Assembly (NCBI RefSeq): GCF_003967355.1 | Contig: NZ_BIFH01000013.1 | Span: forward strand, 405,084-469,083 | Direction: 5' to 3' | DNA length: 64,000 nt | Origin: Embleya hyalina | Lineage (GTDB): Bacteria; Actinomycetota; Actinomycetes; Streptomycetales; Streptomycetaceae | Part shown: positions 16,875 through 25,849 of the stretch, piece by piece | Layout of the letters: each line of letters opens with the position of its first letter | Position numbering within the stretch: the stretch's first letter is position 1 | The notes under the pieces: generated by a model | Database searches by the model: none | What the model was told of the DNA's origin: nothing | The model's input: only the letters and a program-made list of their open reading frames with translations | Made by a program: the position numbers and the translations under genes

Positions 16875-18260
16875 ATGTCGATTCTGATCCGCGGCGCCGA
16901 GGACTTCCTCTCCTCGGCGCGAACACTCCGGACGCCGCTGACCCCGGACCCGGAGGCCTTTCTCAAGGAACGCGAGGCCGCGTCCACGTTCCGCACGGAC
17001 GAGGTCCCGCTCGGCTCGCTCGCGAACTGGCATCTCGGCGACCGGATCAGCCATTCCTCGGGCCGCTTCTTCGCCATCGAGGGGCTTTGCGTCCGGACGA
17101 ACTTCGGCCCGACGCCACAGTGGTACCAGCCGATCATCGTGCAGCCGGAGATCGGCATCCTCGGGATCCTGGTCAAGCGCATCGGCGGCGTGCACCACTT
17201 CCTGATGCAGGCGAAGATGGAGCCGGGAAACAGCGCCCTGGTCCAGTACTGCGCCACCGTGCAGGCGACACCCAGCAACTACCAGCGGGTGCACGGGGGT
17301 CGGTCGACCCCCTACCTCGACTACTTCCTCGACCCGGGCGCCCGGGTCGTCGTCTTCGACCAACTCCTCTCCGAACACTCCTCGTGGTACCTCTACAAGC
17401 GCAACCGCAACATGATCGTGGAGGTGCCCGAGCACGAAGAGGTGCCGGTCGTCGACGACTTCACCTGGTTGACCCTGGGTCAGCTCCGGGGCCTGCTCGC
17501 GCGGGGCGACCGGGTGAACATGAACGCGCGGACGGTGTTGTCGTCCATCGCCTACACGACGCCCGACCCGTCGGCGGGCGGCGGACCGGAACCCGGCGAA
17601 TTCCATGGTGAGATCGTCCGGTCGCATCGCAGCGGGGCCGCGGACGACGCGCTCGCCTCGGCGATGACCTGGCTCATCGACCAGAAGGCCACGTTCAGCC
17701 TCGACGTCAGGCGGATCGACCTGTCCCGGATGCCCGGATGGGTCTGTGACGAGCGGGGCGTCCGGCACCACGAGGGACGCTACTTCCGCATCGTCGGCCT
17801 GTCGGTCGGGGCGACGAGCCGGGAAGTGGGCACTTGGGCGCAGCCGATGTTGCAACCCAACCCGGGAAACGTCGTCTGCTTCGTCTGCCGGCGCCATCGG
17901 GGCACCCTGATGTTCCTGGTCCAGGCGATGGCGCAGCCGGGTGCCACCGACCGGGTCGAACTCGCCGCGACGGTGCAGCTGACCCCGGGCAGCTACCGCG
18001 GCCCACGCGATCTGCCCCCGTTGGCCGAGGTGTTGGACTGCGACCGGTCGTGGGTGATGGTGGACGCCGTGCAGTCCGAGGACGGCGGACGCTTCCGGCA
18101 CGCCGACACCAGGCACCTGGTCGTCCGGGTCCCGGACGACCAGGTGATCGAGGCACCGGCGAACTACCGGTGGATGACGCTGGGGTTGCTCAACCGACTC
18201 ATGCGCCTCGGCTACTACGTCAACGTCGAGGCGCGCAGTCTGATGGCCTGCCTGCTCTGA
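16875..18260 (+). CDS. NDP-hexose 2,3-dehydratase
   Basis: 461 residues built of two homologous halves (about 30-220 and 250-460), each with a W-H-x-x-x-R start-like region and conserved blocks: MQAKMEPGN and VQAMAQPGA, VQATPSNY and VQLTPGSY, TWLTLGQL and RWMTLGLL. That internal duplication is the hallmark of the EvaA/TylX3/SpnO family, which removes water from NDP-4-keto-6-deoxyglucose to begin 2-deoxygenation. Start at ATG 16875. With the epimerase, Gfo/Idh oxidoreductase and glycosyltransferase it indicates a 2,6-dideoxyhexose. Glucose-1-phosphate thymidylyltransferase and 4,6-dehydratase genes are not in the window. It converges on the VOC gene with a 20-bp gap. Confidence 0.92.
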   Translation: MSILIRGAEDFLSSARTLRTPLTPDPEAFLKEREAASTFRTDEVPLGSLANWHLGDRISHSSGRFFAIEGLCVRTNFGPTPQWYQPIIVQPEIGILGILVKRIGGVHHFLMQAKMEPGNSALVQYCATVQATPSNYQRVHGGRSTPYLDYFLDPGARVVVFDQLLSEHSSWYLYKRNRNMIVEVPEHEEVPVVDDFTWLTLGQLRGLLARGDRVNMNARTVLSSIAYTTPDPSAGGGPEPGEFHGEIVRSHRSGAADDALASAMTWLIDQKATFSLDVRRIDLSRMPGWVCDERGVRHHEGRYFRIVGLSVGATSREVGTWAQPMLQPNPGNVVCFVCRRHRGTLMFLVQAMAQPGATDRVELAATVQLTPGSYRGPRDLPPLAEVLDCDRSWVMVDAVQSEDGGRFRHADTRHLVVRVPDDQVIEAPANYRWMTLGLLNRLMRLGYYVNVEARSLMACLL

Positions 18261-18262
18261 CC

Positions 18263-18315
18263 CGGCGCCGCGCCCGCCCGTCAGCCTCGTGGTTCCCCGG
18301 CCGGGCGCGGCGCCG
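18263..18315. terminator. possible bidirectional hairpin
   Basis: A perfect 14-bp inverted repeat (18263-18276 and 18302-18315) with a 25-nt loop spans the convergent gap; the right arm lies within the end of the VOC gene. Confidence 0.4.
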
Positions 18316-18721
18316 CCGCGTACTTCCCCAACTCGCTGCCGCGCAGGGCCGCGTTGTCGTGAATGCCGATGACGTAGCCGTCGATGTCGCGGAAGTAGAA
18401 CACGCGTTGCCCCACGTCGTCGGTGAGCGGGCCCTTGATCACCGTGGTGTGCCGGGCGACGTGATCGTGGAATCCGTCGAAGTCCTCGACACCCATGTAC
18501 AGCATGCCGGCCAGACCGATCGGGGTGTGCGCGAGTTCGGGCAGCCAGTTCCCCAGGTCGGCGTTGCTGTACAACAGCCCGCAGAAATCGCCCTGGTACA
18601 GCAGCATGTGGATGTCGTCGCCGGGGCGCGAGAGCGCCGAGTCCACGTCGAATCCTAGCTTCTCGTAGAACTCAATGCTGGCCGCTGTGTCCTTGACGCT
18701 GATGCACGTCGCAAACGGCAT
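18281..18721 (-). CDS. VOC superfamily (glyoxalase-like) protein
   Basis: 146 residues with the vicinal oxygen chelate fold: FATCISVKDTAASIEFYEKL at the N-terminus and VFYFRDIDGYVIGIHD at the end of the second module. Start at ATG 18721 with GGGAG 6 nt upstream. This start lies inside the last 50 bp of the Rieske oxygenase gene, so the two are translationally coupled and probably act in one pathway. It may be an isomerase or dioxygenase, or a resistance-type binding protein. Confidence 0.85.
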   Translation of the reverse strand: MPFATCISVKDTAASIEFYEKLGFDVDSALSRPGDDIHMLLYQGDFCGLLYSNADLGNWLPELAHTPIGLAGMLYMGVEDFDGFHDHVARHTTVIKGPLTDDVGQRVFYFRDIDGYVIGIHDNAALRGSELGKYAAAPRPAGEPRG

Positions 18722-19793
18722 GACAATCTCCCGCGGTAGTCGCCGGTGGTGTGGAGTAGAACTGTTCGGCCCACTTGCGATATCGGCCGATGGGCCCGTC
18801 GCCGGGCGCCAGGCGTGGGGTCTCGCGATATTTCTGGTAGTGCCACACCGGCAGGTCCATGGAACCGCCGTGGGCGTGGACGGCGTAGAAGACGTCGCGA
18901 ATCAGGCGCGCGGCCAGGGCGTTTGCCGCTTCCGACCACACCTTCGGCGGTCGGGCGCTCGGTGCGACCCTCGCGGTGGCCGCGAACCGGAATTGGGCCA
19001 GCCAGGGGTCGACGGGATTGGGAAGCGCGAAGAACCTGGTCGCGACGCGGTCCGACAGGGCGCATTCGATGACGGTCAGGCCGAGGCCGTACACCCGGAA
19101 GCCGTAGTCCGCCGAGACCTGCCCGACGCGCGGGAGCGTTCGCACGACCCGGAAGCGCCCGCGGCACTCCCGGCCGTCGAAGGACACGTCCGGGGCGGCG
19201 GCGAGGGTCGCTCCGTGCAGATGCTCCAGGTGCCCGAAGTCGACGACGTTCTCGGTGATCTGCTGTGGGTGCCCGGCGACCTCGTACATGTTCCAACGAG
19301 GGATCCGCCAGCCGGCGGTCGGGATGGCCGGCGGCTCCCACGTCGGCGGCGAGCCGTCGCGGGCCCGCCAGACGAGGATGAGGCCGCCGGTCTCGCGCAC
19401 GGGCAGTGTGTCGAGCGTCGCCCTGGGCGGCGGCCCGCCATGGGGGGTGCGTCGGCAGGGCCCGTCCAGGCCGAACGCGAACCGGTGGAACCCGCAGACG
19501 ATGTCGTCGCCGGAGACGGTTCCCATCACGCCCAGGTGCGCGCCGAGGTGCGGACAGTGCGGGCGCAGCGCGTGGAGTCGGCCGCTCGCCCCTCGGGCCA
19601 GGACCACGTCCTCGCCCGTGGACCGCCGGGTGATCACCTCACCCGCGGCGACCTCGTGGCCGAACCCGACGCAGAACCACCCGTCGGGGTGGGGCAGCGG
19701 TGCCGACGGGAAGGCCACGTGCGCCGGCGTGGCGCCCGCTCCGTCCCGGAACCGCCGCAGGGACCTGCGATGGCCCGGAGTCCTCCAGGACAT
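18672..19793 (-). CDS. Rieske [2Fe-2S] oxygenase (KshA/Neverland-like)
   Basis: 373 residues. The Rieske cluster ligands are Cys80-x-His82 (HCPHLGAHLG) and Cys100-x2-His103 (VCGFHRFAF). The mononuclear iron site is visible as NVVDFGHLEHLHG, with the D/H/H pattern. The single-component alpha-subunit layout resembles 3-ketosteroid 9-hydroxylase oxygenase and Neverland-type sterol desaturases more than aromatic-ring dioxygenases. Start at ATG 19793, with CGGAG 6 nt upstream. It lies after a strong terminator and overlaps the VOC gene. Likely hydroxylates or desaturates the aglycone. No dedicated reductase is seen nearby. Confidence 0.88.
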   Translation of the reverse strand: MSWRTPGHRRSLRRFRDGAGATPAHVAFPSAPLPHPDGWFCVGFGHEVAAGEVITRRSTGEDVVLARGASGRLHALRPHCPHLGAHLGVMGTVSGDDIVCGFHRFAFGLDGPCRRTPHGGPPPRATLDTLPVRETGGLILVWRARDGSPPTWEPPAIPTAGWRIPRWNMYEVAGHPQQITENVVDFGHLEHLHGATLAAAPDVSFDGRECRGRFRVVRTLPRVGQVSADYGFRVYGLGLTVIECALSDRVATRFFALPNPVDPWLAQFRFAATARVAPSARPPKVWSEAANALAARLIRDVFYAVHAHGGSMDLPVWHYQKYRETPRLAPGDGPIGRYRKWAEQFYSTPPATTAGDCHAVCDVHQRQGHSGQH

Positions 19794-19823
19794 GATCCAC
19801 TCCGTTTTCTCGGGTATCGGTGC

Positions 19824-19861
19824 GGGCGGGTGCCGCGCACCGGGGAGCGCGGCACCCGCCC
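19824..19861 (-). terminator. hairpin terminator after the first P450 gene
   Basis: A perfect 15-bp inverted repeat (19824-19838 and 19847-19861) with an 8-nt loop starts 10 bp after the P450 stop codon and ends 30 bp before the Rieske start codon, splitting the minus-strand run into two transcription units, or attenuating between them. Confidence 0.75.
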
Positions 19862-19871
19862 GTGCTCGATG

Positions 19872-21041
19872 TCACCACCGCACCGGGAGTTCGGCCGGCC
19901 CGCCGGTCACCGCGTCGGGGCGCATGCGCACCGCGTCCGGCTCCACCGCCAATCGCAACGTCGGGAGCCGGGTGGCGATTCGGGTGAACACCGCGTGCAG
20001 TTCGATGCGGGCCAGGGGGGCGCCGAGGCAGTAGCGCAGGCCGTGCCCGAAGGTGACGTGCGCCGAGGCGGGGCGGGTGATGTCCATGCGGTCGGGGTCC
20101 GGGAAGGCCGCGGGGTCGTGGTTGGCGGAGCCGTTGTCCAGCAGCACCAACTCGCCCGCCCGGACCGCGACCCCGTCGATCTCCAGGTCCCGGCGCGCGT
20201 AGCGGGGGATGCCGCCGCCTCCCGTGTTCGAGGCACGCAGGATCTCCTCGACCGCGCCGGCGACCAGGCCGGGGTCGTGCACCAGCGCCCGCCACTGGTC
20301 CGGGTTGCTCAGCAACAGCAGCACACCCATCCCGATCTGGACCACCGTGGTCTCCTGCCCGGCGAACAGCAGCGCCATCGACAACCCGGCGATCTCGGCG
20401 TCGGAGACGCCCTCGGCCGCGCACAGCCGCGAGATCACGTCGTCGCCCGGCTCGACCCGCTTACGGGCGACCAACTCGTGTCCGTAGGCGTACAGTTCGG
20501 CCAGCCCGCGCTGCGATCGGGCGGGATCGCCGACGTCCGCGGCCTCGGCGGTCCAGGCGCGAAATCGCTCGCAGTCGCGGTACGGAACGCCGAGCAGCGC
20601 ACAGATGACCAGGATCGGCAGCGGCACCGCGACCATGGCGTGCAGGTCCGCCGGCGGCCCGTGTTCGATCAACTCGTCCAGGAGCCGGGTCGTCAGGGCC
20701 TCCACGCGTGGGCGCAGCGGTCGCATGCGCCCGGGCGAGAAGTGCGGTCGCAGCAGGGCACGGGTGCGCGCGTGATCGGCCGCCTCCGTGGCGAAGTCGC
20801 CGAGGACCGCGTCGAACAACGTCTCCCCGGTGCGGGCCGCGGTCTCGGGGGTCGGATGGGTGCGGCCGAGCCGGTCGTCGTCCAGCAGCCGCCGGACCTG
20901 CGCGTGACCGGTGACCAGCCACGCCTCGTCGCCCATGGCGGTGCGCACGCGGTGCACCGTGCCCAGGGACCGCAACTCGCGCAGCCGGGGCGCGGTCTGC
21001 AACGCTCCCTGCCGGAACGGTAATTGCGCCACGACCTCCAT
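19872..21041 (-). CDS. cytochrome P450 (bacterial class I)
   Basis: 389 residues. The heme-binding loop is FGHGLRYCLGAPLAR, the I-helix oxygen-activation motif is LFAGQETTV (A-G-x-E-T), and the ExxR is EEILRAS. Start at ATG 21041, with GGAGG 4 nt upstream; a GTG at 21065 has none. Size and motifs are those of soluble Streptomyces P450s that hydroxylate natural products with electrons from a ferredoxin; the ferredoxin at 24401 may supply it. It follows the methyltransferase gene after 33 bp, in one operon with the genes up to 25809. Confidence 0.92.
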   Translation of the reverse strand: MEVVAQLPFRQGALQTAPRLRELRSLGTVHRVRTAMGDEAWLVTGHAQVRRLLDDDRLGRTHPTPETAARTGETLFDAVLGDFATEAADHARTRALLRPHFSPGRMRPLRPRVEALTTRLLDELIEHGPPADLHAMVAVPLPILVICALLGVPYRDCERFRAWTAEAADVGDPARSQRGLAELYAYGHELVARKRVEPGDDVISRLCAAEGVSDAEIAGLSMALLFAGQETTVVQIGMGVLLLLSNPDQWRALVHDPGLVAGAVEEILRASNTGGGGIPRYARRDLEIDGVAVRAGELVLLDNGSANHDPAAFPDPDRMDITRPASAHVTFGHGLRYCLGAPLARIELHAVFTRIATRLPTLRLAVEPDAVRMRPDAVTGGPAELPVRW

Positions 21042-21074
21042 GCCACCTCCGGGTGTTCGGTTCACGGGCGCGGT

Positions 21075-21923
21075 TCAGTCGTCGAGTGGCCGCTGTGCGA
21101 CGACGAGGAGGTACCCGAGTGCGGGCACGTCGATCACGGACCGCGGGTTGTAGAAGCAGGCCGCTTCGGTGTCGTCGAACTCGAAGCGGAGCCGGTCCGC
21201 GCGCTCGGCCAGGAAGGCGAACGACTTGGGCAGGGTCTCGTCGGTGATGTCCCGCAGCTCCAGGAACCGCAGGCCCGACGTGCGCATCAGCTGCGGATAG
21301 TCGTCGATCCGCACGGTCGTCGACCCCATCGTCCGTTGCAGGGCCAACCGGTCGGGGGAGGGCGACGCGCTGCGGCCGTGGAAGTCGGTGGCCACGATCC
21401 TGCCCCCGGGGCGGAGCACACGCCGCATCTCGCGGTAGACCTGCCCCCGGTCGGGCATGTGGCACATCGATTCGAGCGCCATCACGGCGTCGAACGAGGC
21501 GTCCGGGAACGGTAGTTCCATGGCGTCGGCCACGCCGAAGTCGAGGCGTTCCGGAAACGGTGTCTCCCGTGCCAGTGCCTCGGCGCGCGCGATCTGCTCC
21601 CTGCTCACCGAGATGCCCGTCACGCTCGCCCCGGTGAGGCGGGCGATCCGCACCGCCGGCGCGCCGACGCCGCAGCCGACGTCGAGCAGCCGGTCGCCGG
21701 CGCCGATCCGCAGGCGTTCCAGCATGACGTCGGTGAGTCGATCGGTGGCCTCGTCGTAGGCGAGTTCGCTGTCGGGGGTGTCCCAATAGCCCAGGTGCGC
21801 GTTGTAGCCCTGCCGTGCGTCGTCGCCGAGGAAGTCGGCGGCGATGTCGGTCATGCGGTCGTACAGCCGCCCGACCTCCTCGGCCACGGGTGCGGTCGGC
21901 GCCGCGGTGCGTTCTTCCTTCAC
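21075..21923 (-). CDS. SAM-dependent class I methyltransferase
   Basis: 282 residues. SAM-binding motif I is LLDVGCGVGAPAVRIA, followed by GISVSREQIARAEALA (motif post-I with the acidic or Ser switch), and DAMELPFPDASFD then RVLRPGGRIVATDF. The layout resembles small-molecule O- or C-methyltransferases of the UbiE/RebM/Erg6 type. Start at GTG 21923, with GAGGAGG 4 nt upstream, 9 bp from the preceding P450 stop. The atom methylated cannot be told. Confidence 0.88.
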   Translation of the reverse strand: MKEERTAAPTAPVAEEVGRLYDRMTDIAADFLGDDARQGYNAHLGYWDTPDSELAYDEATDRLTDVMLERLRIGAGDRLLDVGCGVGAPAVRIARLTGASVTGISVSREQIARAEALARETPFPERLDFGVADAMELPFPDASFDAVMALESMCHMPDRGQVYREMRRVLRPGGRIVATDFHGRSASPSPDRLALQRTMGSTTVRIDDYPQLMRTSGLRFLELRDITDETLPKSFAFLAERADRLRFEFDDTEAACFYNPRSVIDVPALGYLLVVAQRPLDD

Positions 21924-21932
21924 TGGTCCTCC

Positions 21933-23345
21933 TCAGGGATGGTGGATGCCCTGCCGACGTTGGCGCGTGATGAGGTCGCGGGGCACCGTGGGGTCCGTTC
22001 GGTTCGCGCCCGACGTGCGCTCGCGCAGGGACATCGGGAGCGAGCGGGGTGTCGACGTCAGGCGGGGGGTGAGGCGTTCGCGGGCGCCGGGCAGGGGATC
22101 GAGTTCCCATCGGGCCGCGATGGAGGCCAGTGCGAGGGTGGCCTCGGTCAGGGCGAAGACCTCCCCGATGCACTTGCGGGCGCCGGCGCCGAAGGGGGTG
22201 AACACTCCCCGGGCCGGCCGGTGGGCGTCGTCGAGCCAGCGGTCCGGGTCGAAACGTTCGGGCTCGGGGAACAGGTCGGCGCGGTGCTGCACGATGTGCG
22301 GGCTGTACAGGACGACCGAACCCGCCGGCAGCCGGCGGCCCGCCAGTTCGGTGTCCTTGGTGGTCACCCGGGTGAACAGCCAGCCCGGTGGGTACAGGCG
22401 CAGCGACTCCATGATCACCCGCCGGGTCAGGTCCAGTCTCGGGATGTCGTGGAACTCCGCGACCCGCCCGGAGAGCACGGCGTCGACCTCGTCGTGTAGT
22501 CGCCGGCGGACGGCCGGGTTGCGGCCCAGCAGGTAGAGCGACCAGGCCAGCGACGGGGCCGTGGTCTCACTGCCGCCGAGGTAGAACGTGAAGACCTGGT
22601 CGTGGATCTCGGCGTCGGTCAGTCCCCGGCCGTCCTCGTCGCGGACGGCCAGCAGGATGGACAGCAGGTCCCCGTGATCCACGCCCGCGCGCCGGTAGTC
22701 GGCGGTGAGTTGGACGACGTAGCGCCGCAGCCGTGCGCGGGCCTGCTCGAAACGGCGGTTGGCCGGGGTCGGCAACCGGTTCAGGAAGGACCAGGGCAGG
22801 AGCATTCGGCGCATCATGCCGGTCATGACGGTGTGCATGCACAGCCGCAACTCCTCGAAGGTGGCGTCGTCGAGTTCGGCGGCGAACAGGGTGCGGGTGG
22901 CCAGGCTCGCGGCGAACTCGTTCACGGTGACCAGCACGTCGAGTTCGCGGTTGGCCGACCAGCCGTCGAGCATCGTGGCGACCTCGGCGGACATCACCTT
23001 GGCGTAGCCGGGCAGCCGATTGCGGTGGAACGCCGGTTGCAGCAGCCGACGTTGCTGGCGGTGGTCGTCGTGTGGGCAGGTCGCCAGGCCGTTGCCGGCC
23101 ACCGTGCGCACGAGGTCGAAGATCGCCCCGCCCTTGTCGTAGGTCCGGTCGTCCACGAGGACCTGGTGCACCAGATCCGGATCGCAGAGCACATGGAACG
23201 ACACGGGGCCGAGCCTGATCTCGACCAGATCGCCGTGCGCCGGCAGGGAGGCGAGGAAATCGAGGGGTCGCCTGCCGAGTTGCACCGCGTGACCGAGCAG
23301 GGGCAGTGCTCCCGGAACCGAGCCGAACCTCGCGTTGTCCGTCAT
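21933..23345 (-). CDS. cytochrome P450 (terpene-oxygenase-like, CYP170/pentalenene oxygenase style)
   Basis: 470 residues. It begins with SVPGALPLLGHAVQLGRRPL, typical of longer eukaryote-like bacterial P450s such as pentalenene oxygenase and epi-isozizaene monooxygenase. The I-helix reads FYLGGSETTAPSLAW, ExxR is ESLRLYPP, and the heme loop FGAGARKCIGEVFAL. It ends with a charged tail (RLTPRLTSTPRSLPMSLRER). Start at ATG 23345. The long form and FxGxGxRxCIG loop differ from the other two P450s here, so it may act on a terpenoid-like core (family inference). In operon with two methyltransferases. Confidence 0.88.
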   Translation of the reverse strand: MTDNARFGSVPGALPLLGHAVQLGRRPLDFLASLPAHGDLVEIRLGPVSFHVLCDPDLVHQVLVDDRTYDKGGAIFDLVRTVAGNGLATCPHDDHRQQRRLLQPAFHRNRLPGYAKVMSAEVATMLDGWSANRELDVLVTVNEFAASLATRTLFAAELDDATFEELRLCMHTVMTGMMRRMLLPWSFLNRLPTPANRRFEQARARLRRYVVQLTADYRRAGVDHGDLLSILLAVRDEDGRGLTDAEIHDQVFTFYLGGSETTAPSLAWSLYLLGRNPAVRRRLHDEVDAVLSGRVAEFHDIPRLDLTRRVIMESLRLYPPGWLFTRVTTKDTELAGRRLPAGSVVLYSPHIVQHRADLFPEPERFDPDRWLDDAHRPARGVFTPFGAGARKCIGEVFALTEATLALASIAARWELDPLPGARERLTPRLTSTPRSLPMSLRERTSGANRTDPTVPRDLITRQRRQGIHHP

Positions 23346-23383
23346 GTTCGCTCTTTCGTTCGGAAGGACGGTTCGCGGCGTCG

Positions 23384-24280
23384 TCACCCTCGTCCGCGGG
23401 CGACCCAGCAGCCCATGATCACTTTGCCCTCGCGGCACGCGTCGCGCAGCGCGGGTACCGACGCCCGCAACAGGGACTCGAAACTCTCCGGTCGCGAGCC
23501 GGAGTCGGCGCCGGCCGCGGCCTCGGTGCCGCCGGCCGCGCCCGCCGAGTTCTCCGCGCACAACCGCCAGTTGGGGGCGACGTCGCCGTGGTCGTCGTAG
23601 CGGGACACCGACTCGACCTCGAACCCGGCGCTCTCCAGGTGTGCGCGGACCGCGCCGAACGGGATCACGCGCGGGATGGCGAACGCCCGACACATCGGCT
23701 CCACCCACCGCGCGTAGTCCGCGTCCGAAAGGTCGTCCGCACAGAACCAGTCCGCGCCGACGAACGCGCCGCCCGGCTTCACGACCCGGGCCACCTCCGC
23801 GTAGGCGCGGTGCTTGTCGGGCGTGTAGCACAGCGCCTCGATCGAGTAGACGCCGTCGAACTCCGCCGGACCGTACGGGAGTTTCATCGCGTCGGCCTCG
23901 ACGAAGGTCAGCCGGGTGCCGACGTCGCCGGTGTGCAGGGATCGGGCGACCCGGACCTGGTGGCCGCAGATGTTCACGCCCGTCACCGTGGCACCGGTGT
24001 ACTCGGCCACGTTCGCCGCCGGGCCGCCGATGCCGCAGCCGACATCGAGGAGTGCGTCACCCGCCGTGAACCCGCCGCGATCCGCGAGCCACCGCTGCAT
24101 CGTCCGCTGCGCCTCGTGCAGTTGTTGCCCCTCGGCGAACCACGCGAGGTGGAACGAATCCGACCACACGTCACGGCACATCGGGGTCACGAGTTCGTAG
24201 TACCGATCGACGACACGCGCGTAGTGGTCCTCCCGGCCGCCGGCCGTCTCCACCAACTCGAGATATTCGGTGTTCTGCAT
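23384..24280 (-). CDS. SAM-dependent methyltransferase (sterol/prenyl C-methyltransferase-like)
   Basis: 298 residues. Motif I is LLDVGCGIGGPAANVAEYTG, followed by TGVNICGHQVRVAR; the N-terminal block WSDSFHLAWFAEGQQL resembles the sterol C-24 and geranyl-diphosphate C-methyltransferase group more than O-methyltransferases. The EALCYTPDKHRAYAEVARV segment is typical of that group. A Gly/Ala-rich insert (about residues 245-265) is odd. Start at ATG 24280, with AAAGGGG 6 nt upstream. The likeness points to methylation of an alkene carbon, consistent with an isoprenoid substrate, but this is inference. Confidence 0.85.
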   Translation of the reverse strand: MQNTEYLELVETAGGREDHYARVVDRYYELVTPMCRDVWSDSFHLAWFAEGQQLHEAQRTMQRWLADRGGFTAGDALLDVGCGIGGPAANVAEYTGATVTGVNICGHQVRVARSLHTGDVGTRLTFVEADAMKLPYGPAEFDGVYSIEALCYTPDKHRAYAEVARVVKPGGAFVGADWFCADDLSDADYARWVEPMCRAFAIPRVIPFGAVRAHLESAGFEVESVSRYDDHGDVAPNWRLCAENSAGAAGGTEAAAGADSGSRPESFESLLRASVPALRDACREGKVIMGCWVARGRG

Positions 24281-24400
24281 GCGATGCCCCTTTCGGCAAC
24301 GGGGATGACGATCGACGGGGACGGCGTCGTCGACGGCCCTTCCCCCGTGGGATCCTTCGTGTGCGGGGCACGTGCGCGTCGGCCACATGCCCGGGAACCG

Positions 24401-24628
24401 TCAGTCGCGCGGGCCGATCACCCGTCCGTTCTCCGTCACGGTGATGGCCCGCGCCGGGCAGGAGTCGGCCGCGTCGAGCACCGTCTCGTCCGGGGCGACG
24501 AACTCGACCGGCGCCCGGGAGCGTTCGTCGTCCAGGACGAACAGCGAGGCGGCCAGGGCCACACAGACGCCCGAACCCATGCAGCGGTCGCGATCCACCG
24601 TCGTCCGCCAGACCGGCACCGCCCTCAC
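24401..24628 (-). CDS. 3Fe-4S ferredoxin, P450 redox partner
   Basis: 75 residues. Cysteine pattern C-x5-C (RCMGSGVC) and a later SCPARAI gives three ligands, the arrangement of the [3Fe-4S] ferredoxins paired with actinomycete P450s. The GTG start at 24628 overlaps the stop of the P450 gene upstream (GTGA), which implies translational coupling and a shared function. It can pass electrons from a ferredoxin reductase encoded elsewhere to any of the three P450s here. Confidence 0.9.
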   Translation of the reverse strand: MRAVPVWRTTVDRDRCMGSGVCVALAASLFVLDDERSRAPVEFVAPDETVLDAADSCPARAITVTENGRVIGPRD

Positions 24629-25809
24629 CACCCCACCGACATGGTGTGTGGACCGCGGACGAGCGAACGGCGCTTCCAGACGACCTCGCCGGCCGGGTGC
24701 AGGCTCGGCATCCGCAGGGCCAGGGCGCGCAGCGCCTCCTGCAACTCCAGGCGGGCCAGCGGCGCGCCGACGCAGTGGTGCACACCGTGGCCGAACGCCA
24801 CGTGCCGATTGCCCTCGCGGCCCAGGTCGAGCGTGTCGGGAGTGGTGAATCGCCGCGCATCGTGGTTGGCGGCGCCCACCGAGACCATGACGGGCTCGCC
24901 CGCACGTACCAACACGCCCCCCACCTCGACGTCCTCGGTGGCCCAACGGGCCGCGAGCGCCCCGGTGCGCAGCGGGACGAACCGCAACAACTCCTCGACC
25001 GCCGCCGGGATACGATCGGGATCGTCGCGCAGCCACCCGAGCCCGCCGTGCCGATCGAGCAGCAGGTGGACGAAGTTCGGAATCAGCATCGCGGTGGCCT
25101 CGTGGCCCGCGATCAGCAGCCCCATGCACTGCTCGACCAACTCGGCCTCGGAAAGCCGCTCCTCGACGTCGCGGGCCTCGATCAGCTCGGTGATCAGGTC
25201 GTCCGCGGGTCGCGCGCGGTGTTCGGCGATCAACTCGACCATGTAGGCGCTCAACTCACGCATGCTGGCGGCGACCTGCTCCGCGGCGTTGCTGGACACC
25301 GCGTCGTCGCTCCACGCGCGAAAGAGCGCACGATCGGCTTCGGGTACCCCGAGCAGCCGGCAGATCACGGCGACGGGGAGCGGGAGCGCGAAGGACTCCA
25401 CGAGGTCGGCGGGCGGGCCCGAGTCCGCCATGTCCTGCGCCAAACCCTCGGCCAGCGCGCGGATGCCCGGACGCAGCCGCTCCATCCGTTGCACCGTGAA
25501 CGCCTTGGCGACCAGTCCGCGCAACCGGGTGTGGTCCGGCGGGTCGGTGGCACCGATGCCCGCGGTGACCCGGCCCGGTTGCTCGCGGGGCTCGTCGTGC
25601 GCGGTGCACGCGGCGCGGCTGAACCGCGGATCGCCCAGGACGAGCCTGGCGTCCGCGTAGCGCGTGACGAGCCAGGCGGGCTCGCCGTAGGGCAGCCGCA
25701 CCCGCTCCAGTCCGTCGGCCCGTTGCGCCCGGGCGTACCGTGCGGACAACTCCAGGCCGGCGGCCTCGTTGAAGGGGTAGGCGACGGGGTCGCCGACGGG
25801 AACGGGCAT
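24625..25809 (-). CDS. cytochrome P450 (bacterial class I)
   Basis: 394 residues. Heme loop FGHGVHHCVGAPLARLE, I-helix LLIAGHEATAML (A-G-x-E-A/T), ExxR in EELLRFVPL. Start at ATG 25809, with GAGG 6 nt upstream; a GTG at 25830 has none. Its stop codon overlaps the ferredoxin GTG, so these are a functional pair. Head of the P450/methyltransferase operon, 40 bp after the carbamoyltransferase stop. It probably hydroxylates the aglycone. Confidence 0.92.
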   Translation of the reverse strand: MPVPVGDPVAYPFNEAAGLELSARYARAQRADGLERVRLPYGEPAWLVTRYADARLVLGDPRFSRAACTAHDEPREQPGRVTAGIGATDPPDHTRLRGLVAKAFTVQRMERLRPGIRALAEGLAQDMADSGPPADLVESFALPLPVAVICRLLGVPEADRALFRAWSDDAVSSNAAEQVAASMRELSAYMVELIAEHRARPADDLITELIEARDVEERLSEAELVEQCMGLLIAGHEATAMLIPNFVHLLLDRHGGLGWLRDDPDRIPAAVEELLRFVPLRTGALAARWATEDVEVGGVLVRAGEPVMVSVGAANHDARRFTTPDTLDLGREGNRHVAFGHGVHHCVGAPLARLELQEALRALALRMPSLHPAGEVVWKRRSLVRGPHTMSVGW

Positions 25810-25849
25810 GCGTACCTCGTCTCTCCTCACCTGGTGGTCGACCCGAGGA